A DNA stretch of 64,000 bases from Pacificimonas aurantium. GTDB lineage: Bacteria; Pseudomonadota; Alphaproteobacteria; Sphingomonadales; Sphingomonadaceae. Both the position numbers and the translations under genes were made by a program. The notes under the pieces are model-generated. The model saw only the letters and a program-made list of their open reading frames with translations. It did no database searches and was not told the origin of the DNA. Shown here one piece after another: positions 1 to 9,793 of this stretch (position 1 is its first letter; each line of letters starts with the position of its first letter). The stretch covers positions 1,116,001 to 1,180,000 of the forward strand of contig NZ_JAGSGB010000001.1 of assembly GCF_020092905.1 (NCBI RefSeq), written 5' to 3'.

Positions 1-35
1 ATGTGGAAATCGTGGTTTTTGGCGCCTGCCATCAT
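1..35 (-). CDS. ctaE: Cytochrome c oxidase subunit III, N-terminal fragment (cut by window edge)
   Basis: Only the first codons lie in the window. Reading the minus strand, an ATG overlaps the ctaG stop as TGATG, and a second in-frame ATG follows at once. From the second ATG the frame reads MAGAKNHDFH before the edge. That is the usual start of alphaproteobacterial COX3, and ctaE normally follows ctaG. Subunit III is an integral membrane subunit of the aa3 oxidase, without redox centres. It is identified from eleven residues plus gene order, so the rest of the gene is unseen. Either ATG (35 or 32) could be used. Confidence 0.8.
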   Translation of the reverse strand, partial: MMAGAKNHDFH

Positions 36-598
36 CAGCCTCTTGTATCGGATTTTGCGCGCTTACTAGCGGTCTGCTCGCGCGTAGGAAAGAAGGTATA
101 GGACAGCGTGACCTCCTCGATCTTCGCCGCGTCCGGATCGTCGAGGAATTCCGGGTCGATATAATAGCTGACCGGCATCGACACGCTCTGCCCCGGCTGG
201 AGTGTCTGCTCGTTGAAACAGAAGCACTGGATCTTGTTGAAATACTTGCCTGCGGTATCGGGCGAGACGTTGAACGTCGCGACGCCCGTCACCGGATAGG
301 GATTGTTGTTGGTCGCCTGGTAGAAGGCCAGCTTTCGTTCGCCGATCAGGATCGTGTCGACATTCTTTACCGGCTCGAAGTCCCAGCCGAGGCCGGGCGC
401 GGTGTTCGCATCGAAGCGAACCTTCACCGGCACGTCGGTGGCCACGACCTGCGCGCTTTCCTCGGCGCGCTGCGTAGTGCCGCCGAATCCCGTGACCTGG
501 CAAAAAATCCGGTAGAGCGGGACGGAGGCGTAGGCCATGCCGAGCATCAGCACCGCCACGCCGAACATCATGAATCCCGTGCGCTTGTTTGCCGTCAT
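35..598 (-). CDS. ctaG: Cytochrome c oxidase assembly protein CtaG/Cox11
   Basis: A copper chaperone that delivers copper to the CuB site of oxidase subunit I. The 187-residue protein has one N-terminal membrane anchor (about residues 8-26) followed by a periplasmic beta domain. The conserved copper-site cysteines are visible: C33 in YRIFCQVTGFGG, and C125 and C127 in the CFCF motif. The start at 598 is chosen because MTANKRTG matches the family and because it overlaps the stop of the preceding small gene as TGATG. A longer in-frame extension upstream would run back through that gene and is not believable. It is the fifth gene of the cox operon and is overlapped by ctaE. Confidence 0.95.
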   Translation of the reverse strand: MTANKRTGFMMFGVAVLMLGMAYASVPLYRIFCQVTGFGGTTQRAEESAQVVATDVPVKVRFDANTAPGLGWDFEPVKNVDTILIGERKLAFYQATNNNPYPVTGVATFNVSPDTAGKYFNKIQCFCFNEQTLQPGQSVSMPVSYYIDPEFLDDPDAAKIEEVTLSYTFFPTREQTASKRAKSDTRG

Positions 599-723
599 CA
601 GCCAGGCATCCTTACGAGGGTGATCAGGTAGAACAGCGCGGCGAGGCCGACGAGGACACCGCCCAGCACATAGTTGCGCTGCCGCCGCCTCCGTTCGAGT
701 TCGCGCTGCTCCTCCGGGCTCAT
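598..723 (-). CDS. Small single-pass membrane protein of the cox operon (CoxF-like)
   Basis: A 41-residue gene between ctaB and ctaG. It starts at an ATG that overlaps the ctaB stop (ATGA) and ends in a TGATG overlap with ctaG. The N-terminus is highly charged ([14 protein letters not shown]), followed by one hydrophobic helix of about 20 residues ending LITLVRMPG. Alphaproteobacterial cox operons commonly carry a very small membrane protein here, often named CoxF or left as hypothetical. Its role in oxidase assembly is inferred from position only. The arginine-rich side should stay in the cytoplasm by the positive-inside rule. Confidence 0.8.
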   Translation of the reverse strand: MSPEEQRELERRRRQRNYVLGGVLVGLAALFYLITLVRMPG

Positions 724-1669
724 GCGAGCACCAGCCGGTCCGCGGCAAGCGCAGCGAACAACGCGAACAGGTAGAGGATGGAGAAGGCGAAAAGCTGCTT
801 TTCGGCCTTCATCCCGGCGGGGTCTTCGGCTCGGTTGCCCGCAACCCGGACCGCGCCTGCGAGAAAGACGATATTCAGCGCCAGGGCAGGGATGCCGTAG
901 ACGAGCCCGGTCAGGCCGAGCGCCCAGGGCGCAAGCGCGGCTGTGACCAGCGGCAACGTGTAGAGGAGGACCTGCCTGCGGGTCTCCGCAAGGCCGTGCG
1001 AAACCGGCAGCATGGGCACGCCCGCTTCGCGGTAGTCGGTTTTCACGAACAGCGCGAGCGACCAGAAGTGCGGCGGGGTCCACAGGAAGATGATGCCGAA
1101 CATCAGGAGCGGCAGAAGGGTGACATCGCCGGTGGCGGCCGCCCAGCCGATCATCGGCGGAAAGGCGCCGGCAGCGCCGCCGATGACAATGTTCTGCGGG
1201 GTGCGGCGCTTCAGCCAGACCGTGTAGACCAGCACGTAGAACAGGATCGACAGGACCAGCAGCCCCGCGGCGGCGAGATTGACCGCCAGCGCCATGATCG
1301 TCACCGATCCGATGGCAAGGAACATGGCGAAGCCGAACGCCTGGTCGCGCGTCAGGCGGCCCGCGGGGAGCGGACGCCCGCGAGTGCGCTTCATCTTTGC
1401 GTCGAGGTCGGCCTCATACCACTGATTGAGGGCTCCGGCCGCACCGCCGGCGACGGCAATGCACAGGATCGCCGTGAAGCCGATAACGGGGTGCACTGCC
1501 ACGGGGGCGGCGAGCAGCCCCATCAGCGCGGTGAAGACGACCAGCGCCATGACGCGCGGCTTGGTCAGGGCGAGATAGTCGCGCCAGTCGCCGAAGTCGG
1601 TCGAGGCGAGCGGCGCCGCCCCGGCCAGTGGCAGCCCGGGCGCCACTGGCGAGGTGGGCGCACCGCTCA

Positions 1670-1670
<1 letters not shown>
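720..1670 (-). CDS. ctaB: Protoheme IX farnesyltransferase (heme O synthase)
   Basis: A polytopic UbiA-family prenyltransferase that adds a farnesyl group to heme b, giving heme O on the way to heme A for the aa3 oxidase. The first Asp-rich motif is at residues 82-90 ([10 protein letters not shown]-x3-E-x3-D) with the following [10 protein letters not shown] typical of CtaB. The length of 316 residues is normal. The start at 1670 is chosen because this ATG overlaps the ctaD stop as TAATG and gives a family-like N-terminus. An in-frame ATG at 1757 would lie inside ctaD. It sits between ctaD and the small cox protein. Confidence 0.95.
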
Positions 1671-3352
<1,682 letters not shown>

Positions 3353-4576
3353 TTACTCGGTCACTTCGCCGACTTCGGACGGCGTGCTGGTTGCTGACTG
3401 CTCGATGACGGTGCCGGTAACCCCGTCCGTATCGGTGGGCGCGGGCATTCCGGCTTCATCGGGAACGGCGACCGACTGGTCGGTCGGAACGCCGAGACCT
3501 TCGTCCTCGACGGCGCTGAAGCCCTCTTCTTCTTCCAGAAGGTCGGCAGGGTCGATGCCGGCATAGTCCTGACGGCTTGCCACCCAGTTATCGTAGACGT
3601 CCTGTTCGACGACCTCGACGACGATCGGCATGAAGCCGTGCTGCGTACCGCAAAGTTCCGAACACTGGCCGTAGAAAACGCCGGTGCGTTCGGCGCGGAA
3701 CCAGGTCTCGTTGATGCGGCCGGGAACGGCGTCCATCTTCACCCAGAAGGACGGCATGGCCCAGCTGTGCAGCACGTCGACCGAGGTGACGAGAACCTTC
3801 ACATTGGCGCCGACAGGCACGACGACCCGGTTGTCGGTGGCGAGGAGGCGGGGTTCGCCCGCTTCTGCCGCCTGTTCGTCGGTCAGCATGATGGCGTCGA
3901 AGGAGAAGCCGCCTTCATCGGGATATTCATACTCCCAGTACCACTGGTGGCCGATCGCCTTCACGGTCACGTCGGCTTCGGGCGGGTCGTACTGCGCTGC
4001 CAGAAGTCCGAAGGACGGGATGGCGATGCCAACGAGAATGAGGACCGGAACGAGCGTCCAGAGCACCTCGATGAACACATTGTGCGTGGTCTTCGACGGC
4101 GCCACGCCGTCTTTCCGGCGATAGCGCAGCATCGCCCAGAGCAGCAGTCCGAACACGAACAGCGTCACCAGCCCCATCACGGTGAGAAGGGCGGTATTGA
4201 AGCCATTCGCGAACTCACCGAGCGAGGTGACCTGAGACTGGATGCCCATGCCGCCGATGGGCTGGCCGAGAGTGGCATCGGCAACCGTGCCCGCATTGGC
4301 GATATCGCCGTCGACGGAGGGAACCGTTTCGGGGGTCGAGGGCGTTGCCTCGACGGCCTCTTCGGTCGTCATGTCGCCGCTGACGGTCCGGCTCTCGTCC
4401 GGATCGTTGATGGCTTCGGCTTCGTCCTGAGTGACTTCCTGCCCGGCCACGAGCGGCTCGAGCCCGCCCTCGTTCAGAGGCGTTGCGTCCTGTGCGCTTG
4501 CCGATCCGGCTGCAATGCTGAGCGCCAAGGCGGCGGCGAGATGTGTCCAGCGTCCCATCTGGTTCCTAATCTTCAT
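3353..4576 (-). CDS. ctaC: Cytochrome c oxidase subunit II with acidic N- and C-terminal extensions
   Basis: The electron-entry subunit that carries the binuclear CuA centre and accepts electrons from cytochrome c in the periplasm. A signal peptide (about 1-29, ending SASAQD) is followed by an acidic linker of roughly 90 residues before the first membrane helix (about 125-150). The second helix spans about 168-195. The CuA ligands are all present: H270, C305, E307, C309, H313 and M316. The C-terminus (about 345-407) is a further acidic, Pro/Thr-rich tail. At 407 residues it is longer than most COX2 proteins, and the extra length lies in the linker and tail. It is the first gene of the cox operon. 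Confidence 0.97.
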   Translation of the reverse strand: MKIRNQMGRWTHLAAALALSIAAGSASAQDATPLNEGGLEPLVAGQEVTQDEAEAINDPDESRTVSGDMTTEEAVEATPSTPETVPSVDGDIANAGTVADATLGQPIGGMGIQSQVTSLGEFANGFNTALLTVMGLVTLFVFGLLLWAMLRYRRKDGVAPSKTTHNVFIEVLWTLVPVLILVGIAIPSFGLLAAQYDPPEADVTVKAIGHQWYWEYEYPDEGGFSFDAIMLTDEQAAEAGEPRLLATDNRVVVPVGANVKVLVTSVDVLHSWAMPSFWVKMDAVPGRINETWFRAERTGVFYGQCSELCGTQHGFMPIVVEVVEQDVYDNWVASRQDYAGIDPADLLEEEEGFSAVEDEGLGVPTDQSVAVPDEAGMPAPTDTDGVTGTVIEQSATSTPSEVGEVTE

Positions 4577-4655
4577 GCGAATTACCCGCGCCCGCTCCTG
4601 GCGGACGCCCGCGATTGCGGCGCGGTATAGGCAGGGCTTCGGGGAACGACAAGCG

Positions 4656-5192
4656 CTAGCTTGCCGCAGGGCGGGTATCTACGGCCTTGGTACCGGCCAG
4701 CAGGCGCTCTTCCAGATGCTCGCCGTGCAGGACCGAAATGTCGCCCGTGGTTTCCAGGACGACCGCGCGAACCTCGTCCATGTGAAGCACGTTCGCCTCC
4801 CTCAGTTTCGCGATCAGGTCCGTCTCCGTCACCCGTGTCGCGCTCAGCGCCTCGTGGAGGATCCGGCCGTCGCGCATCAGGATGGCGGGCTGGTTCTGGA
4901 GGGCGTCCTCGACACTGTCCGAAGATTTGCGGATACGGGCGATCACGAACTGGACGAGGAAAAGCGCGACCAGCGCCGTCATCGCCTGTCCGAAGCCGGT
5001 CCAGTCGCTCGTGGTACCGCCGGCAGAGAGGGTCGAGCCCACCGCGACGGTCATGACGAAGTCGAAATTCGTCATCTTTGAAAACGACCTGAGTCCGGTC
5101 ACACGGACAAGGAGCACGATCCACAGCAGCCCGATGGCGGTGAGGATCAGCCCTCTCAGGACCATGTCGAGAGTGGGGTCGGCGACGAACAT
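4656..5192 (-). CDS. DUF421/YetF-family membrane protein
   Basis: A 178-residue protein with two or three N-terminal membrane helices (about residues 10-85) and a cytoplasmic domain. Motifs typical of the family are RVTGLRSFSKMTNFDF and the downstream NQPAILMRDGRI. Members (YetF, YdfS, YkjA in Bacillus) are widespread, and their molecular role is poorly established, with links to spore germination and membrane stress in some species. It is separated from ctaC by 79 nt on the same strand, so co-transcription with the cox genes is possible but not shown. Confidence 0.85.
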   Translation of the reverse strand: MFVADPTLDMVLRGLILTAIGLLWIVLLVRVTGLRSFSKMTNFDFVMTVAVGSTLSAGGTTSDWTGFGQAMTALVALFLVQFVIARIRKSSDSVEDALQNQPAILMRDGRILHEALSATRVTETDLIAKLREANVLHMDEVRAVVLETTGDISVLHGEHLEERLLAGTKAVDTRPAAS

Positions 5193-5237
5193 CTGCAGGC
5201 TCCTATGCGCCGGGCTGCGCCCCGTCGAGCGGCATGA

Positions 5238-6050
5238 TCAAGAAATGTCGGCGAATTTCGGCGGGCGCTTCTGCATCTGCGCGGACACAGCCTCCTTCAT
5301 GTCATCCCCATGGATGAACGCGGCGTTCCAGACGCCGACATAGTCGAGGCCCTGCTCCACGGTCATGCCGCGACCGCGGTTAAGGAGAGTTTTGCACCCC
5401 ATGACGGCTACGGGAGACTTGCTGGCGATCTCCTGTGCCATGGCAAAGGCGGCGTCGACCGTTTCTTCGTGGGTGCCGGTGACGCGGTTGACGAAGCCGA
5501 AGCTCCTCGCCTCCTCGGCCGGGAATTTGCGGCCCGTATAAGTCAGTTCGCGGACGATGCCCTCGGGCAGCAGATAGGGGATGCGCTGGATCGTGCCCAC
5601 GTCGGCGACGATACCGATGTTGATTTCCTGGATCGTGAAATAGGCATTGTCGCTCGCCAGGCGAATGTCGCATGCGCAGACCATGTCGACGCCGCCGCCG
5701 ATACATGCGCCGTGAACCGCCGCGATGACGGGCACGCGGCACGATTCGATGACATTGAAGGCCTGCTGCAGGCGTTTCAGGTGCCGCGTGAAGCTATAGG
5801 CTCGGCGCGCCTCGTCTTGGTCTTCGCCCTGCGAGAGCGTCGCGCTGTTGAGGTCGAGACCTGCGGTGAAGTGCCGTCCCGTCGAAGACAGGACGACCGC
5901 GCGCACGGAACCATCCTTCTCGATCGCCTCGAAGGCGGAGATCATGTCTTCCCAGAATTGCGGCGTCATGGTGTTGAGCTGCTCGCCGCGGGTCAGTTGG
6001 ACATGGGCGACCCCCTCGGAGGTCGTGAGTGTCAGCGTTTCGAGTTCCAT
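5238..6050 (-). CDS. Crotonase-family enzyme, dienoyl-CoA isomerase (ECH1)-like
   Basis: A 270-residue enoyl-CoA hydratase/isomerase fold. The oxyanion-hole region is seen in AAVHGACIGGGVDM. The segment YFTIQEINIGIVADVGTIQR keeps the acidic residues (E in QEINIG and D in ADVGT) that serve as acid/base in delta3,5-delta2,4-dienoyl-CoA isomerase, so this assignment is preferred over a plain hydratase. The reaction would reposition double bonds during beta-oxidation of unsaturated fatty acids. It is divergent from the [2Fe-2S] gene, with only 32 bases between the two start codons. Substrate specificity is inferred. Confidence 0.85.
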   Translation of the reverse strand: MELETLTLTTSEGVAHVQLTRGEQLNTMTPQFWEDMISAFEAIEKDGSVRAVVLSSTGRHFTAGLDLNSATLSQGEDQDEARRAYSFTRHLKRLQQAFNVIESCRVPVIAAVHGACIGGGVDMVCACDIRLASDNAYFTIQEINIGIVADVGTIQRIPYLLPEGIVRELTYTGRKFPAEEARSFGFVNRVTGTHEETVDAAFAMAQEIASKSPVAVMGCKTLLNRGRGMTVEQGLDYVGVWNAAFIHGDDMKEAVSAQMQKRPPKFADIS

Positions 6051-6082
6051 TTGTGCGCTCCCGGTCCTAGTTTGCGGTCTCG

Positions 6083-6568
6083 ATGACCCGCTTCACCGTC
6101 AACGGCAACCCTGTCGAATATCAACTTGCGCCGGAAACCCCGCTTCTGTGGGCGCTACGCGACGCCAGCAACCTGACCGGCACCAAATATGGATGCGGGG
6201 CGGGCCTTTGCGGTGCGTGTACGGTTCATATCGACGGCGAAGCGCGCCGGTCCTGCCAGGTCCGGATCGGCGACATCGAGGGCACTTACGTCACCACCAT
6301 AGAGGGGTTGTCGGAGGATAGCTCGCACCCCGTTCAGCGGGCCTGGATCGCCGAACAGGTGCCGCAGTGCGGCTATTGCCAGTCGGGCATGATCATGGCG
6401 GCCGCGGCCTTTCTGAAGGACACCCCCAATCCCAGCCCGGAGGATATTCGTACCGGCATCACCAATCTGTGCCGCTGCGGAACCTATCCCCGGATCAAGA
6501 AAGCGGTTCTGCGCGCTGCTTCGACCGCCGATTCCGGCGGGAAAGCGCCTGCCAACGGCGAAGGCTGA
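6083..6568 (+). CDS. [2Fe-2S] subunit of a molybdenum hydroxylase, IorA/CoxS-like (orphan)
   Basis: A 161-residue protein with the two [2Fe-2S] domains of the xanthine oxidase family. The plant-ferredoxin-like cluster uses C38, C43, C46 and C58, and the helical cluster uses C96, C99, C130 and C132. It is closest in layout to the small subunit of isoquinoline 1-oxidoreductase and similar aldehyde or N-heterocycle hydroxylases. It would pass electrons from a molybdopterin subunit to an external acceptor. That large subunit is normally the next gene, but none is present anywhere in this window: an MscS channel follows instead. The substrate therefore cannot be assigned. Confidence 0.9.
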   Translation: MTRFTVNGNPVEYQLAPETPLLWALRDASNLTGTKYGCGAGLCGACTVHIDGEARRSCQVRIGDIEGTYVTTIEGLSEDSSHPVQRAWIAEQVPQCGYCQSGMIMAAAAFLKDTPNPSPEDIRTGITNLCRCGTYPRIKKAVLRAASTADSGGKAPANGEG

Positions 6569-6621
6569 GGAACCACGCTGCGTCTCGGCCCATTTCATAG
6601 GTTAAATGAACGGGGACAAGA

Positions 6622-7608
6622 ATGCAGAACCAGGCTCCTGAGCCCGCTGCCGCAGCCGAGAACACCGGGGCAGCGGAGAACGCTGCGGCAGCACCGCAAG
6701 GCGGAGAAAATGTCGTCGAAGCCGTGGGCGGCGATGTCTCCATCGTCGGAACGCTCGTCGATACGCTGGAGGGAATGCTGCGCGGGCTCGTCGCCGCGCT
6801 TCCACTTCTGGCGATTGCCGCAATCGTTCTCGTCATCGTGGCTATCCTGGCGCGCGGCGTTAGCAGTCTGGCCGGAAAGGCCGCTCAGAAGGCGGGTGAA
6901 CGGCGCAGCCTCGTCGACCTGACCGAGACGCTGGCGAAGGTCGGCGTATGGATCGTCGGCCTGCTCCTCGTCATGACGATCGTCTTTCCCTCCATGACGC
7001 TCGGCAGCCTGATTGCGGCCCTGGGCATCGGGTCAGTCGCCATCGGTTTCGCGTTCCAGGACGTCTTCGAGAACTTCCTCGCCGGTGTCCTCCTGATGCT
7101 GCGCGAGAAAATGCGCATCGGCGACTATATCATCTGCGAAGGCGTCGAGGGCGAGGTCACCAACATCACCCTGCGCGAAACCTATCTGCGCCGCCTGTCC
7201 AACGAAATCACCGTCGTCCCAAACAGCCACCTGTTCAAGAACCCGGTCGAGATCATCACCGATGCGACGATGCGCAGGCACGAGATCACTGCCGGCGTCA
7301 GCTACGATACCGACGCCGACATGGCCCGCGACCTGATCCAGAAGACGGTCGAGGGATGCGAGCTGGTCGACAGCGAAAAGCCCGTGCAGGTGTTCGCCGC
7401 CGCCTTCGGCGCCAGCTCCATCGATTATACGGTGCGCTGGTGGTCGGGGTCGAAGCCGATCGACATGCATAAGAGCCGCGACGAGGTGATCCGCCGTATC
7501 AAGCGCGCGCTGGACGATGCCGGTGTGGAAATTCCCTTCCCCTACCGCACGCTCACCTTCAAGGAGCCGCTGCCGCTGTTGCAGCAGGGACCGAAGGACG
7601 AAGGCTAG
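6622..7608 (+). CDS. MscS-family mechanosensitive channel
   Basis: A small-conductance mechanosensitive channel in the inner membrane that releases solutes during osmotic downshock. The first 30 residues are an Ala/Glu-rich soluble segment, followed by three helices. The third is the Gly/Ala-rich pore helix (GIGSVAIGFAFQDVFENF). The beta domain follows with GVEGEVTNITLRETYLRR and VVPNSHLFKNPV, both typical of MscS. The length of 328 residues is slightly above E. coli MscS because of the N-terminal extension. It lies 53 nt after the orphan [2Fe-2S] gene, with its own start at a good ATG. Confidence 0.93.
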   Translation: MQNQAPEPAAAAENTGAAENAAAAPQGGENVVEAVGGDVSIVGTLVDTLEGMLRGLVAALPLLAIAAIVLVIVAILARGVSSLAGKAAQKAGERRSLVDLTETLAKVGVWIVGLLLVMTIVFPSMTLGSLIAALGIGSVAIGFAFQDVFENFLAGVLLMLREKMRIGDYIICEGVEGEVTNITLRETYLRRLSNEITVVPNSHLFKNPVEIITDATMRRHEITAGVSYDTDADMARDLIQKTVEGCELVDSEKPVQVFAAAFGASSIDYTVRWWSGSKPIDMHKSRDEVIRRIKRALDDAGVEIPFPYRTLTFKEPLPLLQQGPKDEG

Positions 7609-7644
7609 TCTTTCGGGCTTGCGGTATTCGCCGCGACGCGTTGC

Positions 7645-7854
7645 TCAATGGGCATGGACCAGCGAGAATGACGCCGCGCGGCGCCCCTCCCAGAAGCGCT
7701 CATGGAAATAGAAGGCGACGGCGTTCGCCAGCGGCTCGACGAGCGCGATGCCCCCTGCCACGGCAAGCGAGCCGGTCATCAGATAGGCGACGCTGAACCC
7801 GATGATGAGGTGCAGCGAGAGGTAGCTGAGTGTCTTGGCGAGATTACGATCCAC
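7645..7854 (-). CDS. DUF2061 small membrane protein
   Basis: A 69-residue protein with two hydrophobic helices separated by a short loop. It has the family pattern KTLSYLSLHLIIGFSVAY in the first half and EPLANAVAFYFHERFWE in the second. DUF2061 proteins are small predicted integral membrane proteins of unknown function, common in alpha- and gammaproteobacteria and often encoded as single genes. This one is convergent with mscS and divergent from the SDR/dioxygenase operon. A degenerate iron-regulator-like site at 7881-7895 sits just upstream of its start. Confidence 0.85.
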   Translation of the reverse strand: MDRNLAKTLSYLSLHLIIGFSVAYLMTGSLAVAGGIALVEPLANAVAFYFHERFWEGRRAASFSLVHAH

Positions 7855-7880
7855 GGCAGGATTCCTTTCGGGACCCTAAA

Positions 7881-7941
7881 TGAGAATTGATCGCAACTAG
7901 CGCCAATGAATAAATAAGCGTTCAATGATCGATTTTATCGA
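7881..7941. promoter_or_regulatory. Divergent control region with a Fur/Irr-like site and an inverted repeat
   Basis: This AT-richer gap separates the DUF2061 gene (minus) from the SDR operon (plus). TGAGAATTGATCGCA at 7881-7895 has a good left half of the TGAGAAT-type iron-regulator box and a poor right half. TCGATTTTATCGA at 7929-7941 is a perfect 5-bp inverted repeat around TTT. Either could be an operator. No clear -35/-10 pair was found. The idea is weak but fits the two iron-dependent oxygenases downstream. Confidence 0.3.
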
Positions 7942-8008
7942 ATAGAGCTTTGCGCCGGGGGGCGGCACCCTCTCGGGCGTAGAAAGATGGAGAGGGAGGA
8001 GCCAGTCC

Positions 8009-9013
8009 ATGTCTGACCTGAACAGAAGGGAATTGCTCGCCGGTACCGCTCTGGCGGGCGCGGCAGCGGCGACTGGGGCTGTCGCGGACCGCGCCGCGGC
8101 GCAGGAGGGTGCGGGAGACCCCGACCTTTCGGGCCGTTCGATTCTCGTTACGGGCACCTCCTCGGGCTTCGGTCATCTCGGCGCGCTTCACTATGCCCGC
8201 CTCGGCGCACGCGTGATCGCCACCATGCGCGACATGCCGCGGCCCGAAGCGGATGCCCTGCGCCAGGCCGCGGAGGCGGACGGACTCGACCTTCACCTTG
8301 TCCCGCTCGACGTTCTTGACGAGTCCTCCGTACGCGAAGGCATTGCGGAGGGCGAGCGCATTGCAGGCGGCGCGCTCGACGTGCTCGTGAACAATGCCGG
8401 CATCGGTATCAGCGGCCCTGTCGAACTGCAGGACGAGGTAGCCGCCGCGCAAATCTTCGGCACCAATGTCGACGGCTATCTGCGCACGGCGCGGGCGGCG
8501 CTGCCGGCCATGCGCGCGGCGGGGCGCGGGCTGATCGTCAACAGCTCCTCCCAGCTTGGGCGGGTCATCTACCCCAATATCGGTCTCTATTCGGCGACCA
8601 AGTTCGCGGTCGAAGGGCTGTCGGAACAGATGGCCTATGAACTGGCGCCGCACGGCGTCGACGTCGCTATCGTTCAGCCTGGCGGTTATCCGACGGAAAT
8701 CTGGGAAAATGGCGACCGCTATACCCGCGCGTTGCTCGATAGGATCGGCGAGGAGCGAAAGGCAGGATATCCCGAGCTGATCGACAATGCCCTGCGCAGC
8801 TCGGGCGGCGGCTCGACCGATCCGATGGATGTGCCGCGTGCCATCGCCGAACTGATCGCCATGCCGGCGGGAGAGCGGCCGCTGCGGCGCCCCGTCCATC
8901 CCGGCACCAAACCGCAGCTCCGGATCAACGAGGTCAGCAGGCGGACGCAGCTTGCCATGCTGGAAAACTCCCCCTTCGGCCCGGCGGCGAAGTCCGTGCT
9001 CGGTCCCGCCTGA
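8009..9013 (+). CDS. Short-chain dehydrogenase/reductase with Tat signal peptide
   Basis: A 334-residue classical SDR. The N-terminus (LNRRELLAG, then an Ala-rich hydrophobic stretch ending about residue 31) looks like a twin-arginine signal, implying export of the folded enzyme with its cofactor. The cofactor motif TGTSSGFG is at 48-55, NNAG at 128-131, and the catalytic residues are S180/S181, Y194 and K198 (YSATK). The substrate is unknown. A strong GGGAGGAG precedes the ATG. The stop codon touches the ATG of the prepilin peptidase gene, and the next two genes also overlap, so this is the first gene of a four-gene operon. Confidence 0.9.
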   Translation: MSDLNRRELLAGTALAGAAAATGAVADRAAAQEGAGDPDLSGRSILVTGTSSGFGHLGALHYARLGARVIATMRDMPRPEADALRQAAEADGLDLHLVPLDVLDESSVREGIAEGERIAGGALDVLVNNAGIGISGPVELQDEVAAAQIFGTNVDGYLRTARAALPAMRAAGRGLIVNSSSQLGRVIYPNIGLYSATKFAVEGLSEQMAYELAPHGVDVAIVQPGGYPTEIWENGDRYTRALLDRIGEERKAGYPELIDNALRSSGGGSTDPMDVPRAIAELIAMPAGERPLRRPVHPGTKPQLRINEVSRRTQLAMLENSPFGPAAKSVLGPA

Positions 9014-9793
9014 ATGTCGCTTGCGCTGGCCCTGGCGGGTGCACTGGCGGGGCTGGTCGCGGGCAGTTTCATCGGCGTGATCGGGGAGCGCTGGCCGCGC
9101 GGGGAACAGGTCGTCAGTGGCCGATCGCGCTGCGAGGCGTGCGCGCGGACGCTTACGCCTGCCGACCTGGTGCCGCTCGCCAGCTATGCCGTGCTGAGGG
9201 GGAAATGTCGGCATTGCGGTGCGCCCATCCCAGCCCACCTTCCTGTGGTCGAGTTGCTGGCGGCGATTGTCGGCGCGGCCGTCTTCGCGGTCGCAGACCG
9301 CCCGCTTGAGCTTTTTTGGGCCCTCTTCGGCTGGATGCTGCTGGCACTGGCGCTTCTCGACTGGCGCGCGCTCTGGCTGCCGCGCCGCCTGACCCTGACG
9401 CTCCTCGCCTTCGGCCTCGCCTACCATGCGGCAGCGGGCGACCGACAGAGCTTTCTCTTTGCGCTGTGCGGCGCGGCGGCGGGGTGGGCGGCACTGGCTC
9501 TTGTCGCCATTGGCTATGAGCGGCTGCGCGGGCGGCGGGGACTCGGGCGCGGCGACCCGAAGCTGTTCGCCGCCATCGGTGCCTGGCTCGGGGCCGGCGC
9601 GCTGGCACCGGTCGTCAGCTTCGCCTCGCTCGGGGGGCTCGCCTTCGTGTTCGGCGCGATGGCGGGCGGGCGGCAGATCACCTCCGACACGCGTCTGCCA
9701 TTTGGGACGTTTCTCGCGCTGGGGGCGGCGTTATACTGGGCCGTCGCGAGTCTTTCCCAGCTGCCCCTGCCGTTCACCGTAGAGGTCCCATGA
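9014..9793 (+). CDS. Prepilin peptidase (A24 family, PilD/GspO-like)
   Basis: A membrane aspartic protease that cleaves and N-methylates type IV prepilins and type II pseudopilins. The 259-residue protein has the N-terminal cytoplasmic domain with two CxxC pairs (C40/C43 and C65/C68), as in bifunctional PilD. It also has the two catalytic aspartates, D116 in LLDWRALWLP and D181 in the GRGD motif, and about seven membrane helices. It starts directly after the SDR stop and overlaps the hydroxylase gene by 4 nt (ATGA). No pilin, secretin or ATPase gene is in the window, so its substrates are encoded elsewhere. Confidence 0.92.
   Translation: MSLALALAGALAGLVAGSFIGVIGERWPRGEQVVSGRSRCEACARTLTPADLVPLASYAVLRGKCRHCGAPIPAHLPVVELLAAIVGAAVFAVADRPLELFWALFGWMLLALALLDWRALWLPRRLTLTLLAFGLAYHAAAGDRQSFLFALCGAAAGWAALALVAIGYERLRGRRGLGRGDPKLFAAIGAWLGAGALAPVVSFASLGGLAFVFGAMAGGRQITSDTRLPFGTFLALGAALYWAVASLSQLPLPFTVEVP

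Noticed and set aside
1-69. A 22-codon plus-strand frame at the left edge
   Set aside because: The minus strand here is the start of ctaE and the end of ctaG, which explains the sequence.
7922-9427. A 501-codon minus-strand frame across the SDR and prepilin peptidase genes
   Set aside because: The plus-strand SDR and prepilin peptidase have full catalytic motifs. The minus frame is Arg/Ala/Gly-rich with no motif.
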